Source: Methylobacterium phyllostachyos
Lineage (GTDB): Bacteria; Pseudomonadota; Alphaproteobacteria; Rhizobiales; Beijerinckiaceae
Direction: 5' to 3'
Assembly (NCBI RefSeq): GCF_900103445.1
Contig: NZ_FNHS01000010.1
Location: forward strand, 62,001 to 126,000
DNA: 64,000 bases
Part shown: piece after piece, positions 17,289 to 26,209 of the stretch
Layout: every line of letters starts with the position of its first letter
How positions within the stretch are numbered: position 1 is the stretch's first letter
Program-made: the position numbers and the translations under genes
Notes under the pieces: model-generated
Told to the model about the DNA's origin: nothing
What the model saw: only the letters and a program-made list of their open reading frames with translations
The model's database searches: none

Positions 17289-19172
17289 TCAGGCCCCCCC
17301 GGCCCGGAGGCGCCGCGGCATCGGCCCGGTCTCCGCGTGCCCATCGGGGAGGGGGTTCGCCGCCACGTAGACGATCCCCTCCGCCGCGTAGGTCAGGCTC
17401 GCGGTATTCCGTCCCGCGAAACCCCGCTCCAGGAGGCGCGTGCCGAACCCCGTCCGCGACGGGGGCGCGACCGGAGGACCGCCGCGCTCGCGCCAAGTCA
17501 GGCGCAGGGTCCGCCCGCCCGGGCCCGATTCCAGCGTCCAGGCCAGCGCCGCACGGCCGCCCGGGACCGAGAGGGCGCCGTGCTTGACCGCGTTGGTGCA
17601 CAATTCGTGCAGGATCATCGTGAGCGCGAGCGCGCCCTCGGGCGGCAGTCGCAGGTCCGGCCCGTCCAGGGTGATGCGCGGCGCCCGGCCGGGGCCGGGC
17701 TCGCCCAGGAAGGGGCGCACCGCCTGGTCGGCCATCCCGCGCAGGTCCGCGCTCGCCCAGCACTCCCGGGTCAGGATGTCGTGGGCGCGCGACAAAGCGA
17801 GCAGGCGGGCCTCGAAGGCGTCGCGCCCGGCCACGGCGCCGCCGCTGAGGTTCTTCAGGCTCTGCGTCGCCATCGATTGCACAGTGGCCAGGGTGTTTTT
17901 CACCCTGTGGTTGAGTTCATCGATCAGCAGCCGGTGGGCTTCCCCGCGGCGGGCGAGCTCGTCCGCCGCCATGCCGAGGGCATCGGCGATCAGCGCGCCC
18001 TCGCGCACGAGGGAGCGGGGCAGGGGTGGCAGCGGCCGGTCGTTCCCCAGGGCCCCCGCGGCGAGGGCCAGCTCCCGCAGGGGCCGGGCGATCAGGCCGG
18101 CGAGCAGCCACGCGAGCAGCGCCGCCGCGAGGGCCACCGCGCTGCCCGCCATCAGGATGCGCCGGCGCAGGGCGGTGGCGGGCGCCAGGGCCCGGTCGGC
18201 GGTCTGGCGCACCACGACCTGCCAGCCGAGCCCGGGATAACCCCCGGATCCAGCTGTGACGGCGCGGGCGCTGAGATAGGACGCGGCCGAATCGGGCCAT
18301 AGGCCGACCCGGCTCGCGCCCTGCGGATCGAGGGGCCGCCCGCCGGTCAGCGCGTCCGGGGGTAGGGGGGAACCCTGCAGGGCGGGGGGCCCGAGCAGCA
18401 CGCTGCCGTCGCGCGCCAGAATCAGGATCTCGGCCCCGGCGCGGTGGCCCCGGAACGACCCTTCGAGCAGGCGCGCCATATCGCGCGCCCAGGTCCAATC
18501 GAGATGGGCGGCGAGCACCGCGACGAGGTGCCCATCCGCGGCGCGCACCGGGGCCGCGAGGTCGAGGAGGCGCAGGGGTTCCCGCGCGGTCGGGCTCTGC
18601 AGGAGCTTGGCCGGATGGACATCCCCCACGAACGGCTTTTCGCGGCCGGCACGGAAGTAGTCGCGGCCAGAGACGTCCGCCCCCTCCAGGGCACCGGTGC
18701 TGGTCACCGCGACGTAGCCTGCGGGATCGATCAGGCCGATGATCGAGTAGGCCGGATAAGTCGCCTGCATCCGCTCCATCAGGGCGCGCTTGGCGGCCGT
18801 CCCTACACCGGGATCGCGCAGGCTGTCGGAGGCGGCGGCGATCTGGATGTCGCGCCAGCGCTCGAACATGCCGAGGTCGAGGCTGCGGGCCATCTGGCCG
18901 GCGATCTCGGCGAGCTGGCCGCCGACTTCCGCCTCGAGCCGGGCGGTCGCGTCGTGGCTCACCAGGGCGGCCAGCGCCAGGGTGGCGAGGAGACCGAGGG
19001 TGCCGAAGCCCAGCGCCAGCACCACGCGCAGCCGCGGCACCGGCCATCCGCGGCGCGGGCCGGCGCGGGCGGAGGTTTCGCCCGGCCCGACCGAGGGCTC
19101 GAAGGGGGGAGGGGGGGAGGCCGCCGGAGGCATCGCGGCGGCAGGGGCGTCCGATCGCGCGCGAGCCCGCAT
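17289..19172 (-). CDS. Membrane sensor histidine kinase, dCache and HWE type
   Basis: 627 residues. A Pro-rich cytoplasmic N-terminus (1-45) precedes membrane span one (about 50-72). A periplasmic dCache-like sensor follows (about 75-335; includes YPAYSIIGLIDPAGYVAV and SGRDYFRAGREKPFVG), then span two (about 340-362) and a HAMP-like linker. The phosphoacceptor His is near residue 420 in LIDELNHRVKNTLATVQ. ATPase features are LHELCTNAVKHGALS and the HWE-type LTWRERGGP. Such kinases usually signal to single-domain or PhyR-type regulators; none is adjacent. The dCache domain points to a small organic ligand, identity unknown. Confidence 0.92.
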   Translation of the reverse strand: MRARARSDAPAAAMPPAASPPPPFEPSVGPGETSARAGPRRGWPVPRLRVVLALGFGTLGLLATLALAALVSHDATARLEAEVGGQLAEIAGQMARSLDLGMFERWRDIQIAAASDSLRDPGVGTAAKRALMERMQATYPAYSIIGLIDPAGYVAVTSTGALEGADVSGRDYFRAGREKPFVGDVHPAKLLQSPTAREPLRLLDLAAPVRAADGHLVAVLAAHLDWTWARDMARLLEGSFRGHRAGAEILILARDGSVLLGPPALQGSPLPPDALTGGRPLDPQGASRVGLWPDSAASYLSARAVTAGSGGYPGLGWQVVVRQTADRALAPATALRRRILMAGSAVALAAALLAWLLAGLIARPLRELALAAGALGNDRPLPPLPRSLVREGALIADALGMAADELARRGEAHRLLIDELNHRVKNTLATVQSMATQSLKNLSGGAVAGRDAFEARLLALSRAHDILTRECWASADLRGMADQAVRPFLGEPGPGRAPRITLDGPDLRLPPEGALALTMILHELCTNAVKHGALSVPGGRAALAWTLESGPGGRTLRLTWRERGGPPVAPPSRTGFGTRLLERGFAGRNTASLTYAAEGIVYVAANPLPDGHAETGPMPRRLRAGGA

Positions 19173-19381
19173 CCGATCCCTCTTCGGATCCGGCCTGCCC
19201 CGCCGCCGGAGATCGCGCCCGCCGAGCCTGTTCGGCGTCTTGTTGTTCCGATGCCCGTCTCACCACGGCCCAGGGCGCTCAGCAAGACGGGATCGACATC
19301 CCGCGATCCAGAATCTCTATCACCAGTTGCAAATATGACTCGACGGTCCCGGGGCCGTCAGAGCCGCCATCGGGGCTGCCA

Positions 19382-20248
19382 TCAGCCCCCCAGCAGGGCA
19401 TGGGCCGCCCGCACCAGGATCCCGTCCGGCCGGCGCAGGGCGTCGAGCACGGAAAAATGCTCGGCGCCAGGCACCGGCAGCAGGGGGCCAGGGGCATGGG
19501 CCGCCGCCCGCAGGGCGTGCAGGTTGCGGGCGTCGTGGATCAGGGCAGGCAGTTCACGCGTACCGTAGGCGAGGCACAGGGGCTTGGCGCAGACCGGCAG
19601 GCGCAGGGGCGAGAGCGTCTCGATCTCGACGCCGGTCAGGGCGAGCTTGGCGTCGAGATACGTCTGCCGGATCGGCGCGAGGTCGTAGACGCCCGAGATG
19701 GCGAGCCCCGCCGCCACGGCCGGATGGCCGAGTTGCAGCGCGGCGAGCAACCCGCCCGCCGACCAGCCCGACAGCACCAGCGGGCCGCGGATCCCATGCC
19801 CAGGTCCCTGCGCGGCCAGCCAGTCGAGGGCCGTGCCGATCTCGCCCGCGATCCGGGTGAGGCTCGCCTCCGGGGCGAGGGTATAGCCGACCATCGCCAC
19901 CGACCAGCCGGCCGCGTTCGGTCCTTGCGCGAAGCAGGCGAACAGCTCCCGGGCCCCCCGCTGCCAGTAGCCCCCGTGGAGGAAGACGAGGCAGGGCGCC
20001 CCGCCGTCCCGGGCCGGATAGAGATCGATCGCGTTGCGGGCGCCCGGGCCGTAGGGCCGGTCGAGGCCCGCCGGATGCGCGGCCCGGTAGGCCGCCGAGG
20101 CGGCGTCCCGGGCGGCGACCTGCTGCGCGCTGTCGGCCACCGCGCGGGTGTTGTCGTAGCAGGCATCCCGGGCGTCGGGATCGAGGGACGCCCAGTGGCG
20201 GCGCGGATCCGCGGGGCTCGGATCGTCAAGGCGGAACGCTTGAACCAT
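19382..20248 (-). CDS. Alpha/beta hydrolase (formamidase/carboxylesterase-like)
   Basis: 288 residues from the ATG at 20246-20248. The oxyanion-hole motif FLHGGYWQRG and the nucleophile elbow SGWSAGG are those of the HGGxW class, which includes kynurenine formamidase-like and esterase enzymes. The catalytic His is probably in PGAEHFSVLDAL near the C-terminus. It is cytoplasmic, with no signal. No tryptophan-catabolism genes are nearby, so the arylformamidase role is only one option. It lies downstream of a small secreted-protein gene on the same strand (68-bp gap). Confidence 0.85.
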   Translation of the reverse strand: MVQAFRLDDPSPADPRRHWASLDPDARDACYDNTRAVADSAQQVAARDAASAAYRAAHPAGLDRPYGPGARNAIDLYPARDGGAPCLVFLHGGYWQRGARELFACFAQGPNAAGWSVAMVGYTLAPEASLTRIAGEIGTALDWLAAQGPGHGIRGPLVLSGWSAGGLLAALQLGHPAVAAGLAISGVYDLAPIRQTYLDAKLALTGVEIETLSPLRLPVCAKPLCLAYGTRELPALIHDARNLHALRAAAHAPGPLLPVPGAEHFSVLDALRRPDGILVRAAHALLGG

Positions 20249-20316
20249 TGTGGGTTGTCTCCGGCACCTCCCGGCTCGCACACCATGGCAGGGTGCGTGA
20301 GCCGGGTCGAGGCGGA

Positions 20317-20607
20317 TCAGAAGCCGGGAGGTGCCCCGGGGATCGTGCCGCCGTAACCCCAGCCGGTGAAGGGCGGGGCCGCCACCCGCTCCCGCGTGGC
20401 TGGGGCGAAGATCCGGGCGAGCGGCCGGGTCTCCTGCCAGACCCGCCAGTCGCCCCGCTGCCGGTCGCGGGCGGCCATCCGGGCGATCGTGTGATCGGTG
20501 TCCATCGCGTGGCTCAACGCGCGCCGATGGGGGCGGGCCTCGGCCGTAGCCGGCAGCAGGACGAACAAGACCAGGGAAGCGGCAATCGCGCGTGGCAGGC
20601 GGCGCAT
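20317..20607 (-). CDS. Small secreted basic protein, function unknown
   Basis: 96 residues from the ATG at 20605-20607. The signal peptide MRRLPRAIAASLVLFVLLPA ends at TAEA. The mature part is basic and Trp-containing (RQRGDWRVWQETRPLARIF) and ends TGWGYGGTIPGAPPGF. No domain is recognised. It is divergent from argE (126-bp gap) and may share a promoter region with it. Confidence 0.65.
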   Translation of the reverse strand: MRRLPRAIAASLVLFVLLPATAEARPHRRALSHAMDTDHTIARMAARDRQRGDWRVWQETRPLARIFAPATRERVAAPPFTGWGYGGTIPGAPPGF

Positions 20608-20733
20608 GGATCGGGCTCGGCGGGGGAGGGACCTTCCGGAAGCTATGCCGCGGAGGCACCTTCGGTTCCGGGATCCCCGGCGGCCTGAAAATTCCGTACA
20701 CAGCTGTCTTTCCCGGAACGAATCGCGCGGTCC

Positions 20734-21933
20734 ATGCCAGAATCCGATCCGTACGCCGCCTCGTCCCCCGCCGACGCGCCCGATCCCGCGGCTTTGCTGG
20801 CGACCCTCGTCGGGTTCGACACGGTGAGCGACCGCTCGAACCTGCCGCTGATCGACTGGGTGGAAGCGTATTGCCTCAGTCACGGCGCGGCGGTCGAGCG
20901 GGTGCCGGACGAGACCGGCCGGAAGGCGGCGCTGCTGGTCAGCCTCGGCCCGTTCGAGACCCGCCCCGGTTACGTGCTGTCCGGCCACAGCGACGTGGTG
21001 CCAGTCGAGGGCCAACCCTGGTCGTCGGACCCGTTCACCCTGCGGGAGGAGGGGGGCCGGCTCTACGGGCGGGGCACCTCCGACATGAAGGGGTTTTTGG
21101 CGGTCTGCCTCGCGCTCCTGCCCGAGATGGTCGCGGCGGATCTCGCCATCCCGCTCCACCTCGCGATCTCGTACGACGAGGAGGTCGGCTGCCTCGGGGT
21201 GCGTCCGCTGATCGCCCGGATGCTGGAGCGTATCCCGCGGCCGCTCGGCTGCTTCGTGGGCGAGCCGACGGGCATGGAGGTGGTGGTCGGCCACAAGGGC
21301 AAGTCCGCCGCCCGCCTCACCTTCCGGGGCCGGGCCAGCCATTCGGCGCTCGCGCCCCAGGGGGTCAACGCGGTGGAATACGCCGCCCGGTTCATCGAGC
21401 ATGTCCGGCTGTCCGCCGAGGCGCTGGCCCGGGACGGCGCCCGCGACGCGCTCTACGACGTCCCCCACACCACCGGCCTGTCGAGCGTGGTCCAGGGCGG
21501 GTCGGCGCTCAACATCGTGCCCGATACCTGCAGCGTCAGCTTCGAATACCGGGCGATCGGCGCCGACGATGCCGGGGCGCTGGCGGCTTCGGCGATCGCC
21601 TACGCCACCGACACGCTGGCGCCGCTGATGCGGGCGGTGGACCCGGCCTGCGGCGTCGCGGTCGAGCCGCTGATCGACTATCCGGGCCTCGACACCGACC
21701 CGGAGGCGCCGGTCGTGACCCTGGCCAAGCGGCTCGCCGGCCGCAACGGCCACGCCAAGGTCTCGTACGGCACGGAGGGTGGGCTGTTCGAGCGGCTCGG
21801 CGGCGTGCCCGCCGTGGTGATCGGCCCCGGCTCCATCGCCCGTGCCCACCGGGCCGACGAGTACGTGACCCGGGCCGAACTCGACGCCTGTGCTGGCTTC
21901 ATACGCCGCCTGATCGCGACGTGCCGGGACTGA
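20734..21933 (+). CDS. argE: Acetylornithine deacetylase ArgE
   Basis: 399 residues, M20 metallopeptidase family. It removes acetate from N2-acetylornithine in arginine synthesis. Metal and catalytic residues are seen in VLSGHSDVVPV, GRGTSDMKGFLA, ISYDEEVGCLG and GEPTGMEVVVGHKG. The dimerisation domain contains GRASHSALAPQGVNA, and the last ligand is in GSIARAHRADEYV. The ATG is at 20734; about 25 residues precede the usual start of the fold. It is followed by a long repeat copy that could stop transcription. Confidence 0.92.
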   Translation: MPESDPYAASSPADAPDPAALLATLVGFDTVSDRSNLPLIDWVEAYCLSHGAAVERVPDETGRKAALLVSLGPFETRPGYVLSGHSDVVPVEGQPWSSDPFTLREEGGRLYGRGTSDMKGFLAVCLALLPEMVAADLAIPLHLAISYDEEVGCLGVRPLIARMLERIPRPLGCFVGEPTGMEVVVGHKGKSAARLTFRGRASHSALAPQGVNAVEYAARFIEHVRLSAEALARDGARDALYDVPHTTGLSSVVQGGSALNIVPDTCSVSFEYRAIGADDAGALAASAIAYATDTLAPLMRAVDPACGVAVEPLIDYPGLDTDPEAPVVTLAKRLAGRNGHAKVSYGTEGGLFERLGGVPAVVIGPGSIARAHRADEYVTRAELDACAGFIRRLIATCRD

Positions 21934-21938
21934 TGTCA

Positions 21939-22083
21939 GGGTTTCCAAAGGACGAGTCCTTTAGCGGGTGCAGGGCAGAGCCCTGCGGTACGGCTCATCC
22001 ACCCCCTGCGAGGGGGTGGATGAGCCGTTCGTCGGGGTTTCACCCCGACACCCCACCAAAGGGCTGAAGCCCTTTGGGATCCC
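21939..22083. repeat. Intergenic multi-hairpin repeat, copy 2 (longest)
   Basis: Opens GGGTTTCCAAAGGACGAG and closes AGCCCTTTGGGATCCC. It contains the GCAGGGCagaGCCCTGC hairpin and the CCAAAGGGCTgaAGCCCTTTGG hairpin. The variable slot between them holds a perfect 18-bp stem with a GCG loop (21990-22007 pairing with 22011-22028), plus TCGGGGTttcACCCCGA. It lies between argE and the polysaccharide deacetylase gene. Confidence 0.88.
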
Positions 22084-22144
22084 ATGACGTTCGCCGATGC
22101 GCCGCCCTATCTCGCGGGGACCCTTACGAACCTCGGATCCCGCG

Positions 22145-23041
22145 ATGGATGATGCCCGACACGGCCGCTACGCCTACAGCGCCCTGCCCGACCGCCCGGT
22201 CTACGACTGGCCCGGCGGGCGGCGGCTCGCCGTCTATGTCGGGCTCAACCTCGAAACCTTCGATTTCGGCACGGGGCTCGGCGCCGAGCTGGCCCCGGGC
22301 GGGCCGCAACCCGACGTGCTGAACTACGGCTGGCGGGACTGGGGCAACCGGGTCGGGGCATGGCGGCTGCGCGACACCCTCAACGCCCTTGGGCTGCCGG
22401 CGAGCGTCCTGGTGAACAGCCGGCTCTATCGGGACTGCCCCGGCCTGATCGAGGCCTTCCGGGCGCGGGGCGACGAGATCGTCGGCCACGGCCGCACCAA
22501 TGCCGAGCGGCAGGGCACGCTACCGGAGGCGGAGGAGCGCGCCCTGATCGCCGAGGCGACCGCGATCCTGACCCGGGAGGAGGGGCGGGCGCCCGCGGGC
22601 TGGCTCGGCCCGTGGATCTCCCAATCCCGGGTCACGCCCGACCTGCTGGCCGAGGCCGGCTACCGCTACCTGCTCGACTGGTGCCACGACGACCAGCCCA
22701 CCTGGATGGCGACACGCGGCGGCGGGAAGATCCTCGCCGTCCCCTACCCCCAGGAGCTGAACGACATCCCCGCGATCGTCGCCCGCAAGGAGACGGGCCG
22801 CCAGTTCGCCGACGCGATTGTCGACGCCTTCGACGAGATGTTGGAGCAATCCGTGGCGGCGCCCCTGGTGATGGGGATCGCGCTCCATCCCTACATCGTC
22901 GGGCAGCCCCACCGGCTGCGGCCGTTGCGGGCGGCGCTCGCCCACATCGCGGCCCATCGGAACCGCATCTGGCTCACCACGGCAGGCGCGATCGCCGAAC
23001 AGATCTACGCTGAGGCATCGAGGGATCCCAAAGGGCTGTAG
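22145..23041 (+). CDS. Polysaccharide deacetylase-family protein
   Basis: 298 residues from the ATG at 22145 (MDDARHGRYAYSALPDRPVYDWPGG). A carbohydrate esterase-4/NodB-like fold is suggested by DWGNRVGAWRLRDTLNALGL, GDEIVGHGRTNAERQG and LHPYIVGQPHRL. This subgroup, near PuuE and allantoinase-like proteins, has members acting on amides rather than glycans, so the substrate is open. The last codons DPKGL and the stop lie inside repeat copy 3, so an intergenic repeat supplies the C-terminus. An in-frame start at 22097 is an alternative. Confidence 0.85.
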   Translation: MDDARHGRYAYSALPDRPVYDWPGGRRLAVYVGLNLETFDFGTGLGAELAPGGPQPDVLNYGWRDWGNRVGAWRLRDTLNALGLPASVLVNSRLYRDCPGLIEAFRARGDEIVGHGRTNAERQGTLPEAEERALIAEATAILTREEGRAPAGWLGPWISQSRVTPDLLAEAGYRYLLDWCHDDQPTWMATRGGGKILAVPYPQELNDIPAIVARKETGRQFADAIVDAFDEMLEQSVAAPLVMGIALHPYIVGQPHRLRPLRAALAHIAAHRNRIWLTTAGAIAEQIYAEASRDPKGL

Positions 23042-23071
23042 CCCTTTGGCGGGGTGTCGGGGCAGAGCCCC
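23022..23071. repeat. Intergenic multi-hairpin repeat, copy 3 (partial)
   Basis: Reverse-oriented partial copy: GGGATCCCAAAGGGCTgtAGCC continues to CCTTTGG, then GGGGTGTCGGGGCAGAGCCCC. Only the terminal hairpin and part of the next remain. It overlaps the last 20 bases of the preceding gene and provides its stop codon. Confidence 0.85.
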
Positions 23072-23091
23072 AACGCTCGGGTCTCACTCAA

Positions 23092-23346
23092 TCAATCCGG
23101 AATCGCGAAGCCGATCGACAGGCACAGGGCCGCCACGGCGGTCAGGGCCACGGCCGCCTGCCGGACCTGATACCAGCGTGCATGGCGCGCGCGCTCCTCA
23201 CAGCTCGCGCCGAGCTGCAATTCATCGTCGAAGCCCCTCACGAAGGCCTCGAAGCTCGGGAAGGCCCGCCGCGCGAGCCACAGCCACACGCCGACGGCGA
23301 CCAGGCTGCAGGCCCAGCCCCCGTAGGTAAACGCATCGTCCAGCAT
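23092..23346 (-). CDS. Small two-span membrane protein, function unknown
   Basis: 84 residues from the ATG at 23344-23346. Two hydrophobic helices, WACSLVAVGVWLWLARRAF (about 10-29) and VALTAVAALCLSIGFAI (about 65-82), flank an acidic-to-basic loop (FDDELQLGASCEERARHARW). No family is recognised. It is convergent with the polysaccharide deacetylase gene. Confidence 0.65.
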   Translation of the reverse strand: MLDDAFTYGGWACSLVAVGVWLWLARRAFPSFEAFVRGFDDELQLGASCEERARHARWYQVRQAAVALTAVAALCLSIGFAIPD

Positions 23347-23466
23347 CCGGCGCTGCCTCGTGGCTACGCCCCCTCGCCGCGCATTCTACGGCGGGTTGCC
23401 GTCACCGCCTAGAAGAAACAACACCACACCGCGCCAAGACCGCGTTTCCGGATGTATCCGGCCCGC

Positions 23467-24312
23467 TCAAGACTTGACCCGACCCAGGGCGTAGAGGGTG
23501 ATGGCGGCGGCGTTCGAGACGTTGAGGCTGCGGATCGCCCCCGAGAACGGGATCCGGGCCAGCACGTCGCAGCAGTTCCGGGTCCGCTCGCGCAGGCCCT
23601 TGCCCTCGGCGCCCAGCACGATCACCAGCGGTCGGGCGATCGTCAGGGCATCCAGGCTCTCCGGCGCGTCAGAATCGAGCCCGACCCGGGTGAAGCCCCG
23701 TTCCCCCAAGGCGATCAGCGCCTCAGCGAGGTTGCGCACGGTCACGAACGGCACGTGCTCCAGCCCGCCGGAGGCGGATTTCGCCAGGACCCCGGTGGCG
23801 CCCGGCGCGTGGCGGGCCGTGGTAACGATTCCCGCCACCCCGAAGGCCGCGGCGGTGCGCACGATCGCCCCGACATTGTGCGGGTCGGTGATCTGATCGA
23901 GCGCCAGGAGCAGGGCGTCGGCCGGCAGGTCGTCGAGCCCGGGGGCGGGGAGGGGCTCGGCTTCGAGGTACAGGCCCTGGTGGACGGCGTCCGGGCCGAG
24001 CAGCCGGCCGATCTCGCTCGGACGGACCAGCTCAGGGGTAATCCGCAAAGCGCCGCCGAACTCCGCCTCCAGGCGCGCGGCGGCGTTCTCGGTGGCGAGC
24101 AGCCGGTGCAGGCCGCGGGCTTCGTTCCCCAGCGCTTGTACCACCGGGTGCCAGCCGTAGAGCACGGTCGCTCCGTCGGCGGCAGCCTCCCGCCGGGGGC
24201 CGGTCGGCGGAGGGCGATAACCGGGCCGCGGACCAGGTCGCCATGAACCCGGCGGCCGTCCACCCGGTGGTCGGCCCTTGGCCGGGCGGTCGTCGTCGCG
24301 GCGATCCGTCAT
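23467..24312 (-). CDS. rlmB: 23S rRNA 2'-O-methyltransferase, RlmB/TrmH family
   Basis: 281 residues from the ATG at 24310-24312. About 45 Pro/Arg/Gly-rich residues come first, then a substrate-binding domain (VLYGWHPVVQALGNEARGLH). The SpoU knot follows with its three motifs: DQITDPHNVGAIVRTAAAFG, VLGAEGKGLRERTRN and IRSLNVSNAAAITLYAL. RlmB methylates G2251 of 23S rRNA using S-adenosylmethionine; some close relatives act on tRNA, so the exact target is inferred. It is divergent from the iteron/repA module. Confidence 0.9.
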   Translation of the reverse strand: MTDRRDDDRPAKGRPPGGRPPGSWRPGPRPGYRPPPTGPRREAAADGATVLYGWHPVVQALGNEARGLHRLLATENAAARLEAEFGGALRITPELVRPSEIGRLLGPDAVHQGLYLEAEPLPAPGLDDLPADALLLALDQITDPHNVGAIVRTAAAFGVAGIVTTARHAPGATGVLAKSASGGLEHVPFVTVRNLAEALIALGERGFTRVGLDSDAPESLDALTIARPLVIVLGAEGKGLRERTRNCCDVLARIPFSGAIRSLNVSNAAAITLYALGRVKS

Positions 24313-24439
24313 GAGGGGAGGACGGGTGAGCGGAACATCGGCATGACCTTTCTGGGCGCCCTCATCGGGGATCCCGAGAAACCGGTCGTGGTCGTCCACG
24401 TCAAGCCGGCCTCCAGCACATGGTGCCAGGGCTTCTCTA

Positions 24440-24640
24440 AGGGCCAGATCACTTCGGAATGTGGACAAGATCGGCATATTCCCTTTGATCCCTGTGTAAA
24501 TTCCTCTTCTCGACGGTTCGTTCGCTTAAACGAACGTACCCCAACCCAGTAGGAATATTATCTGGAAGAGTCTTTCAGAGAGTCATTTCAGCAGACTATA
24601 TGGGGAGGGTAATTCATCTGCGCTGTCAGTGCCTTGACGG
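24440..24640. other. AT-rich, DnaA-box-containing part of putative replication origin
   Basis: This stretch is visibly richer in A/T than its surroundings (for example GTAGGAATATTATCTGGAAG and CAGACTATATGG). It directly precedes seven iterons, the usual position of a DNA-unwinding element. TGTGGACAA at 24460-24468 is a near-consensus DnaA box on the reverse strand. CGTTCGcttaaaCGAACG near 24520 is a short palindrome. The 12-mer ATATTCCCTTTG at 24476-24487 recurs at 26208-26219 after repA. The origin role is inferred from arrangement. Confidence 0.6.
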
Positions 24641-24647
24641 CACTTCA

Positions 24648-24870
24648 CGTATCCGACTCTGCGCGGAGGCGCATCGAACTCTGCGCTTGGCCGTATCGGA
24701 GTCTGCGCCGGAGCAGTGGGTCGCCGTATCGGAGTCTGCGTATCGGCGTATCGGATTCGGCGCGAAATCCCGCCGGGCGCGGTGGATAACGGGGACGGAA
24801 TGTCCGAGCCGGGGCGTATCGAACTCTGCGCGGGCCGAACCCACCGGCGCGTGCCGTATGCGACTCTGCG
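24648..24870 (+). repeat. Seven direct 16-bp iterons upstream of repA
   Basis: Copies with consensus CGTATCGGANTCTGCG begin at 24648, 24670, 24692, 24725, 24747, 24815 and 24855. The first five are spaced 22, 22, 33 and 22 bp, all multiples of 11, so they face the same side of the helix. The fifth is degenerate. Between copies five and six, GGTGGATAA (24781-24789) is a near-consensus DnaA box on the reverse strand. This is the layout of iteron-controlled plasmid origins, where RepA binds to start and limit replication. Confidence 0.88.
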
Positions 24871-25034
24871 CAACCCCACGCTCCACCTTGCGGGCAACCC
24901 CATGGGGAAGCGTGGATTACCGGGACAAGCCGGATCGGACCCGGGCCCCGGCGGCCGAATCGTGGCATGGCAGGATCGGGCCGCCATCCCGCCCACAGGG
25001 GAGGGGGCGACCGAGCGACTCGGGCCGAGGGGCG

Positions 25035-26132
25035 ATGACCATCGAGGAGAAGATCGCGGCGATCCACGATCCGGACCTGCGGGCCGAGGTCGAGGCGGCG
25101 CGGGGCGGCTTCCTGTTCGCGCAGATCGTCGAGCACGTCCTGCATCGCCAGCGCGAGCGCGACGCGCAGGCCGCCCTGCTCGGCGAGGAAGAGCGCCGTC
25201 GGTCGAGCCTCTCCCGCGACCAGCGCCGCCGCGACGCCGTGCGGCTCGTGATCGAGAGCGAGCCGGCCCTGCCGTCGAGCCTGCAGCACATCCACTCGGT
25301 GCTGGCGCTCTGCGGCCTGCCCTATCGCGATCCCGGGCCGGTGCGCGAATTCTCCCGCACCTACGGGCGCAACTCGCTCAACCTGATCGCCGGGCGCATC
25401 AAGGATCCGGAGACCGGCGCCTTCGAGCCCCAGGGCCTGCCCTACGGGCCGAAGGCCCGGCTGGTGCTGCTGCACCTCTGCACCGAGGCCGTGCGCCAGC
25501 GCAGCCCCACCGTGAAGGTCGCCGAGACCCTCTCGGGCTTCATGCGCGAGATGGGCTTCGCGGTGACCGGCGGCGAGCGCGGCACCATCCGCCAGTTCAA
25601 GGAACAGCTGAACCGGCTGGCCGCCTGCTCGATGCAGATCGGCCTGTGGGACGGGCGCGACAGCGCCACCACCCTGAACGTTCCGCCCTTCCGCAGCCTG
25701 GAATTGTGGCGTCCCCGGGCCGGGGAGGGGGACGACGAGGCCGGGCGGACGGTGCGCTTCGATCCGGAATTCTACGAGACCCTCATCCAGCACGCCCTTC
25801 CGGTTGACGTGCGGGCGGCCCGGGCCTTCTCGGGCTCCGCGCGCAAGCTCGACCTGCTGTTCTGGACCGGCTACCGGCTGCGCGCCCTGCAGCGGCCCCT
25901 GCGCCTGACCTGGGGCAACCTCCACGCGCAGTTCGGAGCTGAGAACGCCTCGATCCGAAGCTTCCGTCAGGCGTTCAAGGCGGATCTGGCCCATCTGCGC
26001 GAGGTGTTTCCGCGTCTGCCGCTCGTGCTCGACGAGGGCGGCCTGACCCTGCACCCGGCCGATCCGAGCGCCCTGCTGGTGCCGCCCCGGCCGGCCGCGA
26101 AGGGAATACGAGCCCGGCGCAAGGGAACATGA
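25035..26132 (+). CDS. repA: Plasmid-type replication initiator RepA (RepA_C family)
   Basis: 365 residues from the ATG at 25035. The central part (about 130-200: GLPYGPKARLVLLHLCTEAV, then LSGFMREMGFAVTGGERGTI and FKEQLNRLAACSMQIG) is characteristic of RepA_C proteins of alphaproteobacterial plasmids. The C-terminal part (ARAFSGSARKLDLLFWTGYR, then LTWGNLHAQFG) is also typical. It would bind the iterons 165 bp upstream. The gene lies among chromosomal housekeeping genes, so it is either an integrated plasmid remnant, a chromosomal accessory origin, or evidence that this replicon is a chromid. The frame is intact. Confidence 0.9.
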   Translation: MTIEEKIAAIHDPDLRAEVEAARGGFLFAQIVEHVLHRQRERDAQAALLGEEERRRSSLSRDQRRRDAVRLVIESEPALPSSLQHIHSVLALCGLPYRDPGPVREFSRTYGRNSLNLIAGRIKDPETGAFEPQGLPYGPKARLVLLHLCTEAVRQRSPTVKVAETLSGFMREMGFAVTGGERGTIRQFKEQLNRLAACSMQIGLWDGRDSATTLNVPPFRSLELWRPRAGEGDDEAGRTVRFDPEFYETLIQHALPVDVRAARAFSGSARKLDLLFWTGYRLRALQRPLRLTWGNLHAQFGAENASIRSFRQAFKADLAHLREVFPRLPLVLDEGGLTLHPADPSALLVPPRPAAKGIRARRKGT

Positions 26133-26209
26133 CGCCCGTACGGGTTTAAGGAACGGAATAAGATAGGGAACGACCGAACTCCATTCCCATTTGGAACGGG
26201 GCCTGCTAT

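Noticed and set aside
24313..24640. tRNA gene next to rlmB
   Set aside because: I looked for T-loop and acceptor-stem patterns and found none here or elsewhere in the window.
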